Counted from the stretch's first letter, positions 1 through 6,586 are shown. The stretch: 9,736 nt of DNA from Deltaproteobacteria bacterium (GCA_030649435.1 JAUSKE010000142.1:1-9736), one strand, 5' to 3'. Program-made: numbers and translations. The notes: generated from the letters alone by a model not told the origin.

Positions 1-901
1 AAAGGAGGGTGCAGGGATAGGCGATCGGTTTCATCTGAGCCGCCTGCTTTTTAAATTTTCGGGTCCTAAAGCTCTTCGGGATCATCTGGTAGATCTTTTG
101 CACCTCGGTATTCCCCAAAAGATAACGGCAACGGGTGACGAACCCGTACTGCGGAAGTTTTATCCCTTTCACCTCATTTTTTTCGACCACCAGTTCAAAA
201 CCATCTTGGGCTTTTTGAATCGTCCCCCCGAAGTATTCAATTTTTTCGTAAAAAATCTTTTTCAATTCTGTAATTCCCCCTTTGACAGAGAAGGTGGCAA
301 AGGTTTCGGGCGAAAGAAGAAAACAGAGTTGAAAAAAGAGGGGGTCCATCAAGGACCCTTGAGCCAGAAAGAGGAGCTGGGCCTGAAGAAGGGCGGTGGC
401 ATCCTGCGGTGCCTCCTCAAGGTAGGTCGCGAACCTTCGGTACGGGAGGCTTTTGGCCACCTTGATGAATTTTTTCTTTTCCTTTTTATCAGTCACGGGA
501 AGAAGCGGGATCATCAGGTCTAAGGAATCTCTCCGAAACTGGTCAATCTCGTTGTAGAGTTTTTCGAAGAACCCGATCCGTTCTGGAAATTCACGCAGCA
601 ATTCTTTGAACAGGAGCGAAGAGTCCGAAGAGATGTCGAGACGACTTTGGGGAAGAATCACCTGAAGGCTGACCTGATTTTTTTGAACGATCTGAAGACG
701 ACCATCCGGGATCATCAGCTTGCCGATGAGGCTGCGAAAGAGTTTTGATTCAAACCCGACGAGGAGGTTGGGATTCAGTTCCTCCCGTTCTTCATCCTGC
801 AGGACAATAACCCCCATCCCTCTTTTGGCGAGAAGGGTCGCGGCAAGGAGGCCCGACAAATCACTTCCCAGAACGAGGAGGTCACAAAAGTTAAGCGTCA
901 T
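1..901 (-). CDS. FAD-dependent oxidoreductase-like protein (phytoene desaturase/amine oxidase fold), 3' end outside window
   Basis: About 300 codons are visible before the left edge; the C-terminus is missing. The N-terminus has the beta-alpha-beta layout of an FAD-binding Rossmann fold (hydrophobic strand at residues 7-11, then SGLLAATLLAKRG, then a second strand). Near residues 205-226, KGGITEL followed by an amphipathic helix and GGTI matches the 'GGxxxL...GGxI' region of the phytoene desaturase/amine oxidase superfamily. Two key positions are odd. The usual GxGxxG reads G12-S-D14-L-S-G17, and the acidic residue that binds ribose at the end of strand 2 is Q35. FAD binding may therefore be weak or lost. 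The start is the ATG at 901-899, which overlaps the hydrolase stop as ATGA. It has no clear Shine-Dalgarno sequence, so translational coupling is likely. Substrate is unknown. The family call is moderately sure; enzymatic activity is not established. Confidence 0.72.
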   Translation of the reverse strand, partial: MTLNFCDLLVLGSDLSGLLAATLLAKRGMGVIVLQDEEREELNPNLLVGFESKLFRSLIGKLMIPDGRLQIVQKNQVSLQVILPQSRLDISSDSSLLFKELLREFPERIGFFEKLYNEIDQFRRDSLDLMIPLLPVTDKKEKKKFIKVAKSLPYRRFATYLEEAPQDATALLQAQLLFLAQGSLMDPLFFQLCFLLSPETFATFSVKGGITELKKIFYEKIEYFGGTIQKAQDGFELVVEKNEVKGIKLPQYGFVTRCRYLLGNTEVQKIYQMIPKSFRTRKFKKQAAQMKPIAYPCTLL

Positions 902-1575
902 AATTCATAGGTTTCCCCAAAGCCCATGATCTTGACTTTGGCAAGGTCACCGACCTTGTCCGCAAAATCTTCCGGATCCTGGTCAATTTCGGGAAAGGTT
1001 TTGTAGTGCATCGGGATCGCCATCTTCGGTTTCAGAAGTTCCACCGCTTTGGCGGCATCCGCCGGTCCCATCGTAAAATTATCGCCGATCGGGAGAAAGG
1101 CCACATCGATGTTGTGGAGTTCCCCAATCAGGTTCATCTCTGTGGAAAGACCGGTGTCCCCGGCATGGTAGATCGTCTTGTTGTCGATCCGGAGGATGAA
1201 GCCGCACGGGTTGCCGGTATAGGTCCCCTCGCCGGTGGAGGAAGAATGAAGGGCTGGTGTAATGTAAACCTCACCGAAGTCGAAACGGTAACTGCCGCCG
1301 ATGTTCATCCCGTGGCCCCGTTCGGCCCCTTTGGCGAGGCAGTGCTGGACCAGCTCATAGACCGAAATGACCGGTGCGTGATTCTTTTTTGAGATCTCGA
1401 TCGTATCTCCCAGGTGATCCTGATGACCGTGGGTGACGAGGATCGCATCGACTGAAATCTCGTTCGGGTTAACCTTGACGTGCGGGTTCCCTTTTAGGAA
1501 CGGATCGATGATGATTTTTCCCTTGCTCCCCTCGATCAGGAAGCAGGAGTGACCGAAATAAGTAATTTTGACCAT
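898..1575 (-). CDS. UPF0173-family metal-dependent hydrolase (metallo-beta-lactamase fold)
   Basis: The protein has 225 residues, the usual length of the UPF0173 (YtkL-like) family of cytosolic metallo-beta-lactamase-fold hydrolases. It starts with the family-typical 'MVKITYFGHSCF'. The metal ligands are visible: the HxHxDH motif as H49-G-H51-Q-D53-H54, then H110, D140 in YHAGDTG, and H190 in PMHYKTFP. No signal peptide is present. The physiological substrate of the family is not settled. I chose the ATG at 1575, not an in-frame start further upstream, because the extra residues would be encoded by the adjacent REP-like repeat. A strong Shine-Dalgarno sequence AGGAGGGG (1588-1581) also sits five bases before this ATG. 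It is the fourth gene of the leftward operon, and its stop overlaps the next start by four bases. Confidence 0.93.
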   Translation of the reverse strand: MVKITYFGHSCFLIEGSKGKIIIDPFLKGNPHVKVNPNEISVDAILVTHGHQDHLGDTIEISKKNHAPVISVYELVQHCLAKGAERGHGMNIGGSYRFDFGEVYITPALHSSSTGEGTYTGNPCGFILRIDNKTIYHAGDTGLSTEMNLIGELHNIDVAFLPIGDNFTMGPADAAKAVELLKPKMAIPMHYKTFPEIDQDPEDFADKVGDLAKVKIMGFGETYEL

Positions 1576-1580
1576 TGATA

Positions 1581-1595
1581 CCCCTCCTGTAGGGG
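1581..1595 (-). promoter_or_regulatory. Ribosome binding site of the hydrolase, within a possible masking hairpin
   Basis: On the minus strand, AGGAGGGG (1588-1581) is a strong Shine-Dalgarno sequence five bases before the ATG at 1575. The CCCCT at 1595-1591, which belongs to the REP-like repeat, can pair with AGGGG at 1585-1581 across the loop ACAGG. This five-pair hairpin would cover the ribosome binding site. It competes with the stem of the neighbouring repeat unit, which uses positions 1593-1600. The base complementarity is visible; any regulatory effect is inference. Confidence 0.6.
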
Positions 1596-1640
1596 CAGCC
1601 CTATGTGGCTGCCCGGGCGACCACATGGGGTCGCCCCTAC
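1589..1640. repeat. BIME-like pair of inverted REP-like units
   Basis: Two abutting 26-bp units lie in inverted orientation (1589-1614 and the complement of 1615-1640) and match at 21 of 26 positions. Each begins at its outer end with GTAG, the tetranucleotide typical of REP elements mobilised by RAYT (TnpA-REP) proteins. Each contains a perfect 8-bp stem with a 6-nt loop: GGGCAGCC/GGCTGCCC (1593-1600 with 1607-1614) and GGGCGACC/GGTCGCCC (1615-1622 with 1629-1636). Four of the five differences between units are paired changes that keep both stems perfect. The repeat lies 7 nt past the barrel-protein stop and touches the hydrolase ribosome binding site. No U-tract follows, so it is unlikely to be an intrinsic terminator. 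No RAYT gene is in the window. Confidence 0.85.
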
Positions 1641-1647
1641 GTTAATA

Positions 1648-2241
1648 TTAAAAATGAAACGACACATTCCCATGGACGCTGTAGGGAAAAATCGCCGCGC
1701 TCTTGCTCGGTGTCCCGAAATCACTGATCACCGAAACGGAACGGAAGGTTCCCTGCATTCCAAGAGAGATCATACTGGTTAAATAATAATCAAAACCGAG
1801 ACCGACCTGCGCCCCCATCCCGGCGCCGCCGGTTGAATTGGCTACCGTCCCTTCGGTCAGGATATAAACACCGATGCCGGTGGTGGCGTAAGGGTCAAAG
1901 CTGGGGTTCCCTTCGCGAAAATAAAGTTTAATGTCGAAGGTCGGGATCCCCAAGAGGAGTATGTTGCCATCCCCTTTGGAAATATTGGTGCCATCCTGGC
2001 TGGAAATAAAGAAAGAGGTTTCGAAGGCGACCTGTGGGTGAAAACGATAGTCGAAATAGACGTAACCACCGATTCCCGGATCCATGATTGGGGTCGTGTC
2101 GATCAGGTAGAAGTTGCCGATCGGCCCGAAGCCAACCGTAAAGCCACGCCGGTCGCCGTTGTCGTCATCACCGGCAATGGCAGGTTGGGTGAAACAGAGA
2201 AACATCAAAAGTCCGGCAAGAGTGATGATTTGTTTCTTCAT
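1648..2241 (-). CDS. Outer-membrane beta-barrel protein, function unknown
   Basis: A 197-residue precursor. Residues 1-23 form a Sec signal peptide (MKKQ, then a hydrophobic stretch, then AIA before the cleavage site). The lone Cys16 is not in a lipobox, so it is not a lipoprotein. The mature part alternates polar and hydrophobic or aromatic residues in short strands rich in Gly, Tyr and Phe (for example GGYVYFDYRF and VGLGFDYYL). It ends in VSFHF, the terminal aromatic beta-signal recognised by the BAM complex. The size suits a small barrel of about eight strands, of the OmpX/OmpA-N-like type. I cannot assign a named family. The ATG at 2241 overlaps the purN stop as ATGA and has AAGGA eight bases upstream. 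A surface protein between purine genes and a cytosolic hydrolase is unusual company. Confidence 0.82.
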   Translation of the reverse strand: MKKQIITLAGLLMFLCFTQPAIAGDDDNGDRRGFTVGFGPIGNFYLIDTTPIMDPGIGGYVYFDYRFHPQVAFETSFFISSQDGTNISKGDGNILLLGIPTFDIKLYFREGNPSFDPYATTGIGVYILTEGTVANSTGGAGMGAQVGLGFDYYLTSMISLGMQGTFRSVSVISDFGTPSKSAAIFPYSVHGNVSFHF

Positions 2242-2840
2242 AGTCCCTTTCCTTTCGGGCTCAGTTTTCCATCAAAGAAAGACTGGATCCCTTTCAAGTA
2301 AAGTTTATGTTCTTCAGAATGAATCCGTTCCGTCAAGGTTTCTTCGTTGTCGGTTTTTTGGATAGGGACAACCCTCTGCCCGATGATCGGGCCGGAGTCG
2401 ACCCCTTCGTCGACAAAATGGAGCGTGCAGCCGGTGACCTTGGCCCCAGAGTTGAGCGCCTGTCGAACGGCGTGCAGCCCCGGAAAGGCCGGAAGGAGCG
2501 AGGGGTGAATGTTCATGAGGCGTCCCTGGTAGTGTCGGACAAAAGAAGCGGTGAGAATCCGCATAAAGCCGGCGAGCGCGACCAGATCGACATGCGCTTC
2601 TTCAAGGAGAGCTTTTAATTTTTGATCGAACGCTTCGCGATCCGGAAATTCTTGGGAGGTAACGACGGCGGTTGGGATCTTTTTCTTGCGAGCCCTTTCC
2701 AAGGCAGAGGCTTCGGGACGATTACTAATGACAACGGCAATCTCAGCGTTCAGTTCTTTTCGTTCAATAGCGTCGATCATTGATTGCAGATTCGTTCCAT
2801 TTCCGGAAACCAGTACCCCAATCCGCCCTGTTTTTCTCAC
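2238..2840 (-). CDS. purN: Phosphoribosylglycinamide formyltransferase (GART, folate-dependent)
   Basis: PurN transfers a formyl group from 10-formyltetrahydrofolate to glycinamide ribonucleotide (GAR), the third step of de novo purine synthesis, in the cytosol. The N-terminal phosphate-binding segment GNGTNLQ (residues 13-19) is present. The catalytic triad known from E. coli PurN appears as N110 and H112 in 'MNIHPSLLPAFPG' and D148 in 'HFVDEGVDSGPII'. At 200 residues it is close to the usual 190-215. The start is uncertain. GTG at 2840 gives a 4-base GTGA overlap with purM, matching other junctions in the operon. TTG at 2849 would add three residues and has GGGGAG eight bases upstream. I prefer GTG. 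The product call is secure. Confidence 0.95.
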   Translation of the reverse strand: MRKTGRIGVLVSGNGTNLQSMIDAIERKELNAEIAVVISNRPEASALERARKKKIPTAVVTSQEFPDREAFDQKLKALLEEAHVDLVALAGFMRILTASFVRHYQGRLMNIHPSLLPAFPGLHAVRQALNSGAKVTGCTLHFVDEGVDSGPIIGQRVVPIQKTDNEETLTERIHSEEHKLYLKGIQSFFDGKLSPKGKGL

Positions 2841-3880
2841 AGGAGACAAAGTGGGGACTCCCCTTTGCCCCGAGCCACGACGTCACCAATGACCCAGGCT
2901 TTTTCTTTCTGCCCTGCCAGCTGGTGGACGATGTCTGCCGCCTGATTTTCAGGGACCACCAGCATGAGACCGATCCCGCAGTTAAAGACCCGCTGCATTT
3001 CTTCTTCTTTAACATTTCCTGTTTCCTGGAGCCATCGAAAAATTGCGGGACGGGGCCAATTGGCCAATTTTATTTCAGCGCGACACCCTTCCGGGAGGAT
3101 CCGCGGCAGATTTTCCAAAAGACCACCGCCGGTGATATGCGCAATCCCCAAAAGGGAGAAACTCTTTATCAGGTTCAGGATCGGGTTGACGTAGAGATGG
3201 GTCGGGGTCAGCAACTCTTCGCCTAGGCTTTGGTTCAGCCCCTTAGGACGATCGGTGAGTGCCACGTTGTGATCCTTTAGGATCTTGTGGATGAGGGAAT
3301 AACCATTCGAGTGCGGGCCGCTCGAGGCGATCCCGATGATTTTGTTCCCGATGGCGATGGAGGAACCATCAATGATCTGGTCACGGTTGACCATCCCGAC
3401 GGTGAAACCGGCAAGATCAAAATCCCCCTTGTTGTAGACTGTCGGCATTTCGGCTGTTTCACCGCCAATCAGGGTACAGTTGATCCCGGCACAGGCCTCC
3501 GCAATCCCTTTGACGACAAGAGCTGCTTCGTCCACCTCCAACTTGCCGCTCGCGTAGTAATCGAGAAAAAAAAGTGGTTCCGCACCGAGGCAGAGGACGT
3601 CGTTCACGCACATTGCGACAAGATCGATACCGATCGTGTCAAATTTTTTCATCTCGATTGCAACCTTGAGCTTGGTTCCGACGCCGTCGGTTGAAGAAAC
3701 GAGGACCGGCTGGGTATATTTGATCGTATTGATCTGAAAAAGACCGGCAAAATGCCCAAAACGGGAGAGGACCTCAGGGCGCTCCGTCTTTTTGAGGAAA
3801 GGTTTTATCTTCTGGACAAACCGGTTGCCGGAATCGATGTCGACCCCAGCCTCCTTATAAGTGCTTGAAGGGTGCTTCAC
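2837..3880 (-). CDS. purM: Phosphoribosylformylglycinamidine cyclo-ligase (AIR synthetase)
   Basis: PurM closes the imidazole ring: FGAM + ATP gives AIR + ADP + Pi, step five of purine synthesis. The 347-residue protein has the full family set: 'YKEAGVDIDSGN' at the N-terminus, the conserved DGVGTKL (65-71), GGETAEMP (139-146), 'SSGPHSNGYSLI' (186-197), 'AHITGGGLLENLPR' (247-260) and 'FNCGIGLM' (299-306). The GTG at 3880 is the only reasonable start: an in-frame TGA lies just upstream, and the product begins exactly as family members do. There is no Shine-Dalgarno sequence, and the likely promoter would put transcription within a few bases of the GTG, so the mRNA may be leaderless. It is the first gene of the leftward operon and is followed directly by purN, as in many bacteria. 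Confidence 0.97.
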   Translation of the reverse strand: MKHPSSTYKEAGVDIDSGNRFVQKIKPFLKKTERPEVLSRFGHFAGLFQINTIKYTQPVLVSSTDGVGTKLKVAIEMKKFDTIGIDLVAMCVNDVLCLGAEPLFFLDYYASGKLEVDEAALVVKGIAEACAGINCTLIGGETAEMPTVYNKGDFDLAGFTVGMVNRDQIIDGSSIAIGNKIIGIASSGPHSNGYSLIHKILKDHNVALTDRPKGLNQSLGEELLTPTHLYVNPILNLIKSFSLLGIAHITGGGLLENLPRILPEGCRAEIKLANWPRPAIFRWLQETGNVKEEEMQRVFNCGIGLMLVVPENQAADIVHQLAGQKEKAWVIGDVVARGKGESPLCLL

Positions 3881-3888
3881 TTGGGGGC

Positions 3889-3917
3889 GAATAACTCAAA
3901 AGATCCTCAGAAGTCAA
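3889..3917 (-). promoter_or_regulatory. Candidate sigma-70-type promoter of purM
   Basis: On the minus strand, TTGACT (3917-3912) matches the -35 consensus at five of six positions. It is followed after 17 bp by TTATTC (3894-3889), a poor -10 element. Transcription would start about seven bases on, close to the purM GTG at 3880. This fits the missing Shine-Dalgarno sequence. The -35 box touches the 13-bp palindrome, where a bound protein could block or assist polymerase. Confidence 0.4.
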
Positions 3918-3932
3918 GGGTGATTCACCCAA
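3916..3932. repeat. 17-bp repeat with palindromic core, copy 1 (candidate operator)
   Basis: AAGGGTGATTCACCCAA occurs here and again, base for base, at 6585-6601. Its 13-bp core GGGTGATTCACCC is a perfect palindrome around a central T. This copy overlaps the -35 box of the candidate purM promoter by two bases and lies 70 bp upstream of the kinase start, so a protein bound here could affect both operons. Whether it is an operator or a dispersed palindromic repeat cannot be told from one window. Confidence 0.7.
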
Positions 3933-3947
3933 GGAATTCAATTCCTT
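3931..3947. repeat. 17-bp perfect palindrome in the divergent region
   Basis: AAGGAATTCAATTCCTT is an inverted repeat with 8-bp arms around one central base. It directly follows the 17-bp repeat, sharing its last two bases, and a further half-site AAGGAAT follows at 3951-3957. This is the form expected of a dimeric regulator site with an extra half-site. No regulator can be assigned. Confidence 0.6.
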
Positions 3948-4001
3948 GCCAAGGAATGCAAGGTATGGTACCGATCAAACAGATTCACTACAGGGTACCT
4001 T

Positions 4002-5207
4002 ATGACTCGGGCGACAAAAAAACGACACCCACCAAAAACAAAAAATGATAAGAGTGCGTCACGTAATGGTGTATCAGCCAAGAGTAGTTCGCCTAGAGAA
4101 GTTGAGAGTCTCAAGAAGTTGGTGGACCAGATCTCGCATGCGAAACAGATGTGGCAGGCGACGTTCGATGCGATTCTCGACCCGGTCATGATTATCAGTC
4201 AGGACTATCAAATCGAGCGGGCGAATTTGGCCTCAGCGACGGTTTCCGGAATTGAAATCCGCAAAATGATCGGCAAGCGATGTTATGAAGTCTTTGCCAA
4301 GAGAGATTCGACCTGTCCTTTTTGTCCCCTCCAGCAAACATTGAAGACGGAGCGACCTGATTCCGTTTTTATCGATAAGATGAGGCCCAACGAGGATTTT
4401 CAAGTTTCCTCTTACCCTTTTGGTCCGGTGCATGATCGGAAAGGATCGGTGGTGCACCATTACCGTGATGTGACTGAAGAGAAGGTCCTTCAACAGAAAT
4501 TGATGCAGAGTGAGAAGATGGTGGCGATCGGGATGCTCGCCGGCGGTGTGGCGCATGAGATCAACAACCCGTTGGGCGGGATCTTGGCCTTTACCCAGCT
4601 GGCGATGAAGGAGATCGACGAGGGGCACAGGGTCCATGGTGATTTGAAGGAGATCGAGGGGGCGGCGCTCCGGTGCAAGAAGATTGTCGAAAACCTCCTA
4701 AACTTTTCGCGTCAAACAAAAGATTCCGATCGGTCCTCCTTTGATTTGCCGCAGGCGATCGAAAAAATCCTGCCGCTTTTTCGATTAAAATTGAAATCTA
4801 TGGGGATTGATGTTGAGACCAATTATGACCAGAGCCTTCCGCTGATTAGCGGCAACGAGAGCCGTCTCCAGCAGGTGATCTTGAATCTTTTGACGAATGC
4901 CTCCCAATCGATGCCTGAAGGGGGGAAGATTACACTCCGGGTCCGTCGTTCCGAAACCAACGGAAGTGTGAAACTGGTTGTGAAGGATAGCGGAAGAGGG
5001 ATCCGGAAGGAACATCTTTCGAGAATTTTCGATCCCTATTTTACGACAAAGGCGGTTGGTGAGGGGACCGGCCTTGGCTTGTCAATTTCTTACAGTATTA
5101 TTGCCGAACATGGTGGCCGGATCGAGGCTCAGAGTGAATGGGGTAAAGGGAGTCAGTTTACGGTGACGCTGCCGGTGTCACGGGACTCCACAAAGGAGGT
5201 CTCATGA
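4002..5207 (+). CDS. PAS-domain sensor histidine kinase, NtrB-like
   Basis: A 401-residue kinase with no signal peptide or membrane segment, so it should sense a cytosolic signal. A basic low-complexity N-terminus (1-30) and a short helix lead to one PAS domain (about 50-160). The PAS domain carries three cysteines, C94 and C105-P-F-C108-P. The HisKA domain has the phospho-acceptor H185 in 'GGVAHEINNPLGG'. The ATPase domain shows the N-box NLLTNA (295-300), the G1 box DSGRG (329-333), FDPYFTTK (343-350) and the G2 box GTGLGL (355-360). This arrangement resembles NtrB-type partners of NtrC regulators. The start ATG has AGGG six bases upstream. The stop overlaps the next start as ATGA, which makes the following regulator its probable partner. 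The signal is unknown; the cysteines suggest redox or metal sensing. Confidence 0.93.
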   Translation: MTRATKKRHPPKTKNDKSASRNGVSAKSSSPREVESLKKLVDQISHAKQMWQATFDAILDPVMIISQDYQIERANLASATVSGIEIRKMIGKRCYEVFAKRDSTCPFCPLQQTLKTERPDSVFIDKMRPNEDFQVSSYPFGPVHDRKGSVVHHYRDVTEEKVLQQKLMQSEKMVAIGMLAGGVAHEINNPLGGILAFTQLAMKEIDEGHRVHGDLKEIEGAALRCKKIVENLLNFSRQTKDSDRSSFDLPQAIEKILPLFRLKLKSMGIDVETNYDQSLPLISGNESRLQQVILNLLTNASQSMPEGGKITLRVRRSETNGSVKLVVKDSGRGIRKEHLSRIFDPYFTTKAVGEGTGLGLSISYSIIAEHGGRIEAQSEWGKGSQFTVTLPVSRDSTKEVS

Positions 5208-6586
5208 AGCCAAAAATACTCATCATTGATGACGAGGAGATTATCCGGAAGGCGTTGGACCGGTACCTCACCAGTTTGGGCTACGAAGTGATGACGGCTG
5301 AAGATGGGGAGCAGGGGATTGCCCTGATCCGTCAGTCGATGGCCGATGTGGCCTTAATCGACATGATGATGCCAAAGATGTCTGGCATCGAAGTGGTCCG
5401 GCGTTTCAAGGAAATAGCGCCGAGCCTCCTTCCGATTGTGATGACCGCTTATGGTACGATCCCTTCGGCAGTGGAGGCGGTCAAGGCCGGGGCGTATCAT
5501 TACCTGACAAAACCTTTTGAGCTGGAGGATATCGGGCTCCTTATTGCGAAGGCACTCGAACACCGCTCCCTGCGTGAAGAAAACAAGGAACTCAAAAAAC
5601 AGATCCGTTCGAAGTATCGTTTAGAAAACATCCTTGGTGTTTCACGCGAGATTCAGGAGGTCCTGCAGTTGATCACCAAGGTGGCGGCGAGCGATTCGAC
5701 CGTTTTGATTCTGGGGGAGTCCGGAACCGGTAAAGAGCTTGTTGCGCGGGCGATCCACTATAATTCTCCACGGGCTGAGAAACCGCTCATCCCGGTCAAC
5801 TGCGGTGCGATTCCGGAAGAGCTGCTTGAGAGCGAACTCTTTGGTCATATGAGAGGTTCTTTTACCGGCGCGATTGCCAACAAACCGGGTCGGTTCGAAT
5901 CGGCGGACAAAGGGACGATCTTTTTAGATGAAATTGGCGATATGAGCCCCAAGCTGCAGGTGAAGATCCTTCGGGTCTTGCAGGAGAGACGATTTGAGCC
6001 TGTCGGTTCGACAAAGTCGCGTGAGGTGGATGTTCGTATCCTTGCCGCCACTAATAAAAATTTGGAGGAGGCAGTTCGGAAAGGGCAATTCCGCGAAGAC
6101 CTTTTCTACCGTTTGAATGTCATCCCGATCCAGATCCCTCCGCTTCGTGAACGGAAAAGCGACATCCCGATCTTCGTCAAACATTTCACCGCTCTTTTTA
6201 ATAAGGAGAGCAGCAAATCAATCAATGGTTTTTCGGATGAGGCGATGCATCGATTGATGCAATACAACTGGCCCGGGAACGTGCGCGAACTGGAGAATCT
6301 GGTGGAGCGGGTCGTGATCCTCAAAGGGACTGGGACGATCCAGGTCGAGGACCTTCCGCCTCACCTCTTGGGAGAGCAGGCCACCGATTTTTTCTCTGGA
6401 GTCAATATCCCGGACAAGGGGATTTCTTTCAAGACGCTTGTCTCTGATTTTGAGTCCGAATTGATCATGAAAGCGCTCCAGAAGACGGGTGGCAACAAGA
6501 ACAAAGCCGCCGCCTTGCTGAAGCTGAACCGCACCACACTCGTTGAAAAGATTAAAAAGAAGCAACTTGAAAAAACGGCAGACTAA
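5204..6586 (+). CDS. Sigma-54-dependent response regulator, NtrC family (regulator 1)
   Basis: A 460-residue three-domain activator. The receiver (1-120) is complete: D9/D10, phospho-acceptor D53, T81 and K103. A charged helical linker (115-140) leads to the AAA+ domain (about 143-385) with Walker A GESGTGKE (171-178), the sigma-54 contact loop GSFTGA (218-223), Walker B GTIFLDEI (237-244) and arginine-finger region REDLFYRLNV (297-306). A Fis-type helix-turn-helix closes the protein (about 415-450, 'GGNKNKAAALLKLNRTTLVEKI'). It should open promoter complexes with sigma-54 RNA polymerase when phosphorylated. It starts with an ATGA overlap to the kinase and a strong Shine-Dalgarno sequence AAAGGAGG (5192-5199), which supports it as the direct phosphorylation target. 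Target promoters are unknown. Confidence 0.95.
   Translation: MKPKILIIDDEEIIRKALDRYLTSLGYEVMTAEDGEQGIALIRQSMADVALIDMMMPKMSGIEVVRRFKEIAPSLLPIVMTAYGTIPSAVEAVKAGAYHYLTKPFELEDIGLLIAKALEHRSLREENKELKKQIRSKYRLENILGVSREIQEVLQLITKVAASDSTVLILGESGTGKELVARAIHYNSPRAEKPLIPVNCGAIPEELLESELFGHMRGSFTGAIANKPGRFESADKGTIFLDEIGDMSPKLQVKILRVLQERRFEPVGSTKSREVDVRILAATNKNLEEAVRKGQFREDLFYRLNVIPIQIPPLRERKSDIPIFVKHFTALFNKESSKSINGFSDEAMHRLMQYNWPGNVRELENLVERVVILKGTGTIQVEDLPPHLLGEQATDFFSGVNIPDKGISFKTLVSDFESELIMKALQKTGGNKNKAAALLKLNRTTLVEKIKKKQLEKTAD

Larger units (their letters stand above)
3881..4001. promoter_or_regulatory. Divergent control region between purM and the kinase operon
   Basis: This 121-bp gene-free region separates two operons transcribed away from each other, so it must hold both promoters. 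It is dense with symmetry: a 13-bp palindrome at 3918-3930, a 17-bp palindrome at 3931-3947, an inverted pair CCTTGC (3944-3949) / GCAAGG (3958-3963), and GGTACC twice (3967-3972 and 3994-3999). A candidate promoter is visible for purM. None is convincing for the kinase: TATGGT at 3964-3969 is a partial -10 with only a weak -35. The kinase start has a modest AGGG (3992-3995) six bases upstream. Confidence 0.75.

Noticed and set aside
98..523. A plus-strand open frame of 141 codons
   Set aside because: It lies entirely antisense to the oxidoreductase gene, whose frame is continuous and matches a known fold. The plus-strand product has no recognisable domain or good ribosome site.
1576..1626. 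An N-terminal extension of the hydrolase to a start at 1626
   Set aside because: The added residues would be encoded by the REP-like repeat. The family begins at MVKITYFGHS, and a strong ribosome binding site precedes that ATG.
1589..1640. An intrinsic terminator between the barrel gene and the hydrolase
   Set aside because: The hairpins are strong but no run of U follows on the minus strand; the next bases are the ribosome binding site of the hydrolase. A REP-like pair explains the structure better.
1589..1640. A CRISPR repeat or array
   Set aside because: Only two units are present, inverted and with no spacer between them.
3936..3952. A sigma-54 promoter on the minus strand (TGGCAAGGAATTGA) upstream of purM
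   Set aside because: The spacing between the GG and the expected GC is one base short, and the -12 GC dinucleotide is missing.
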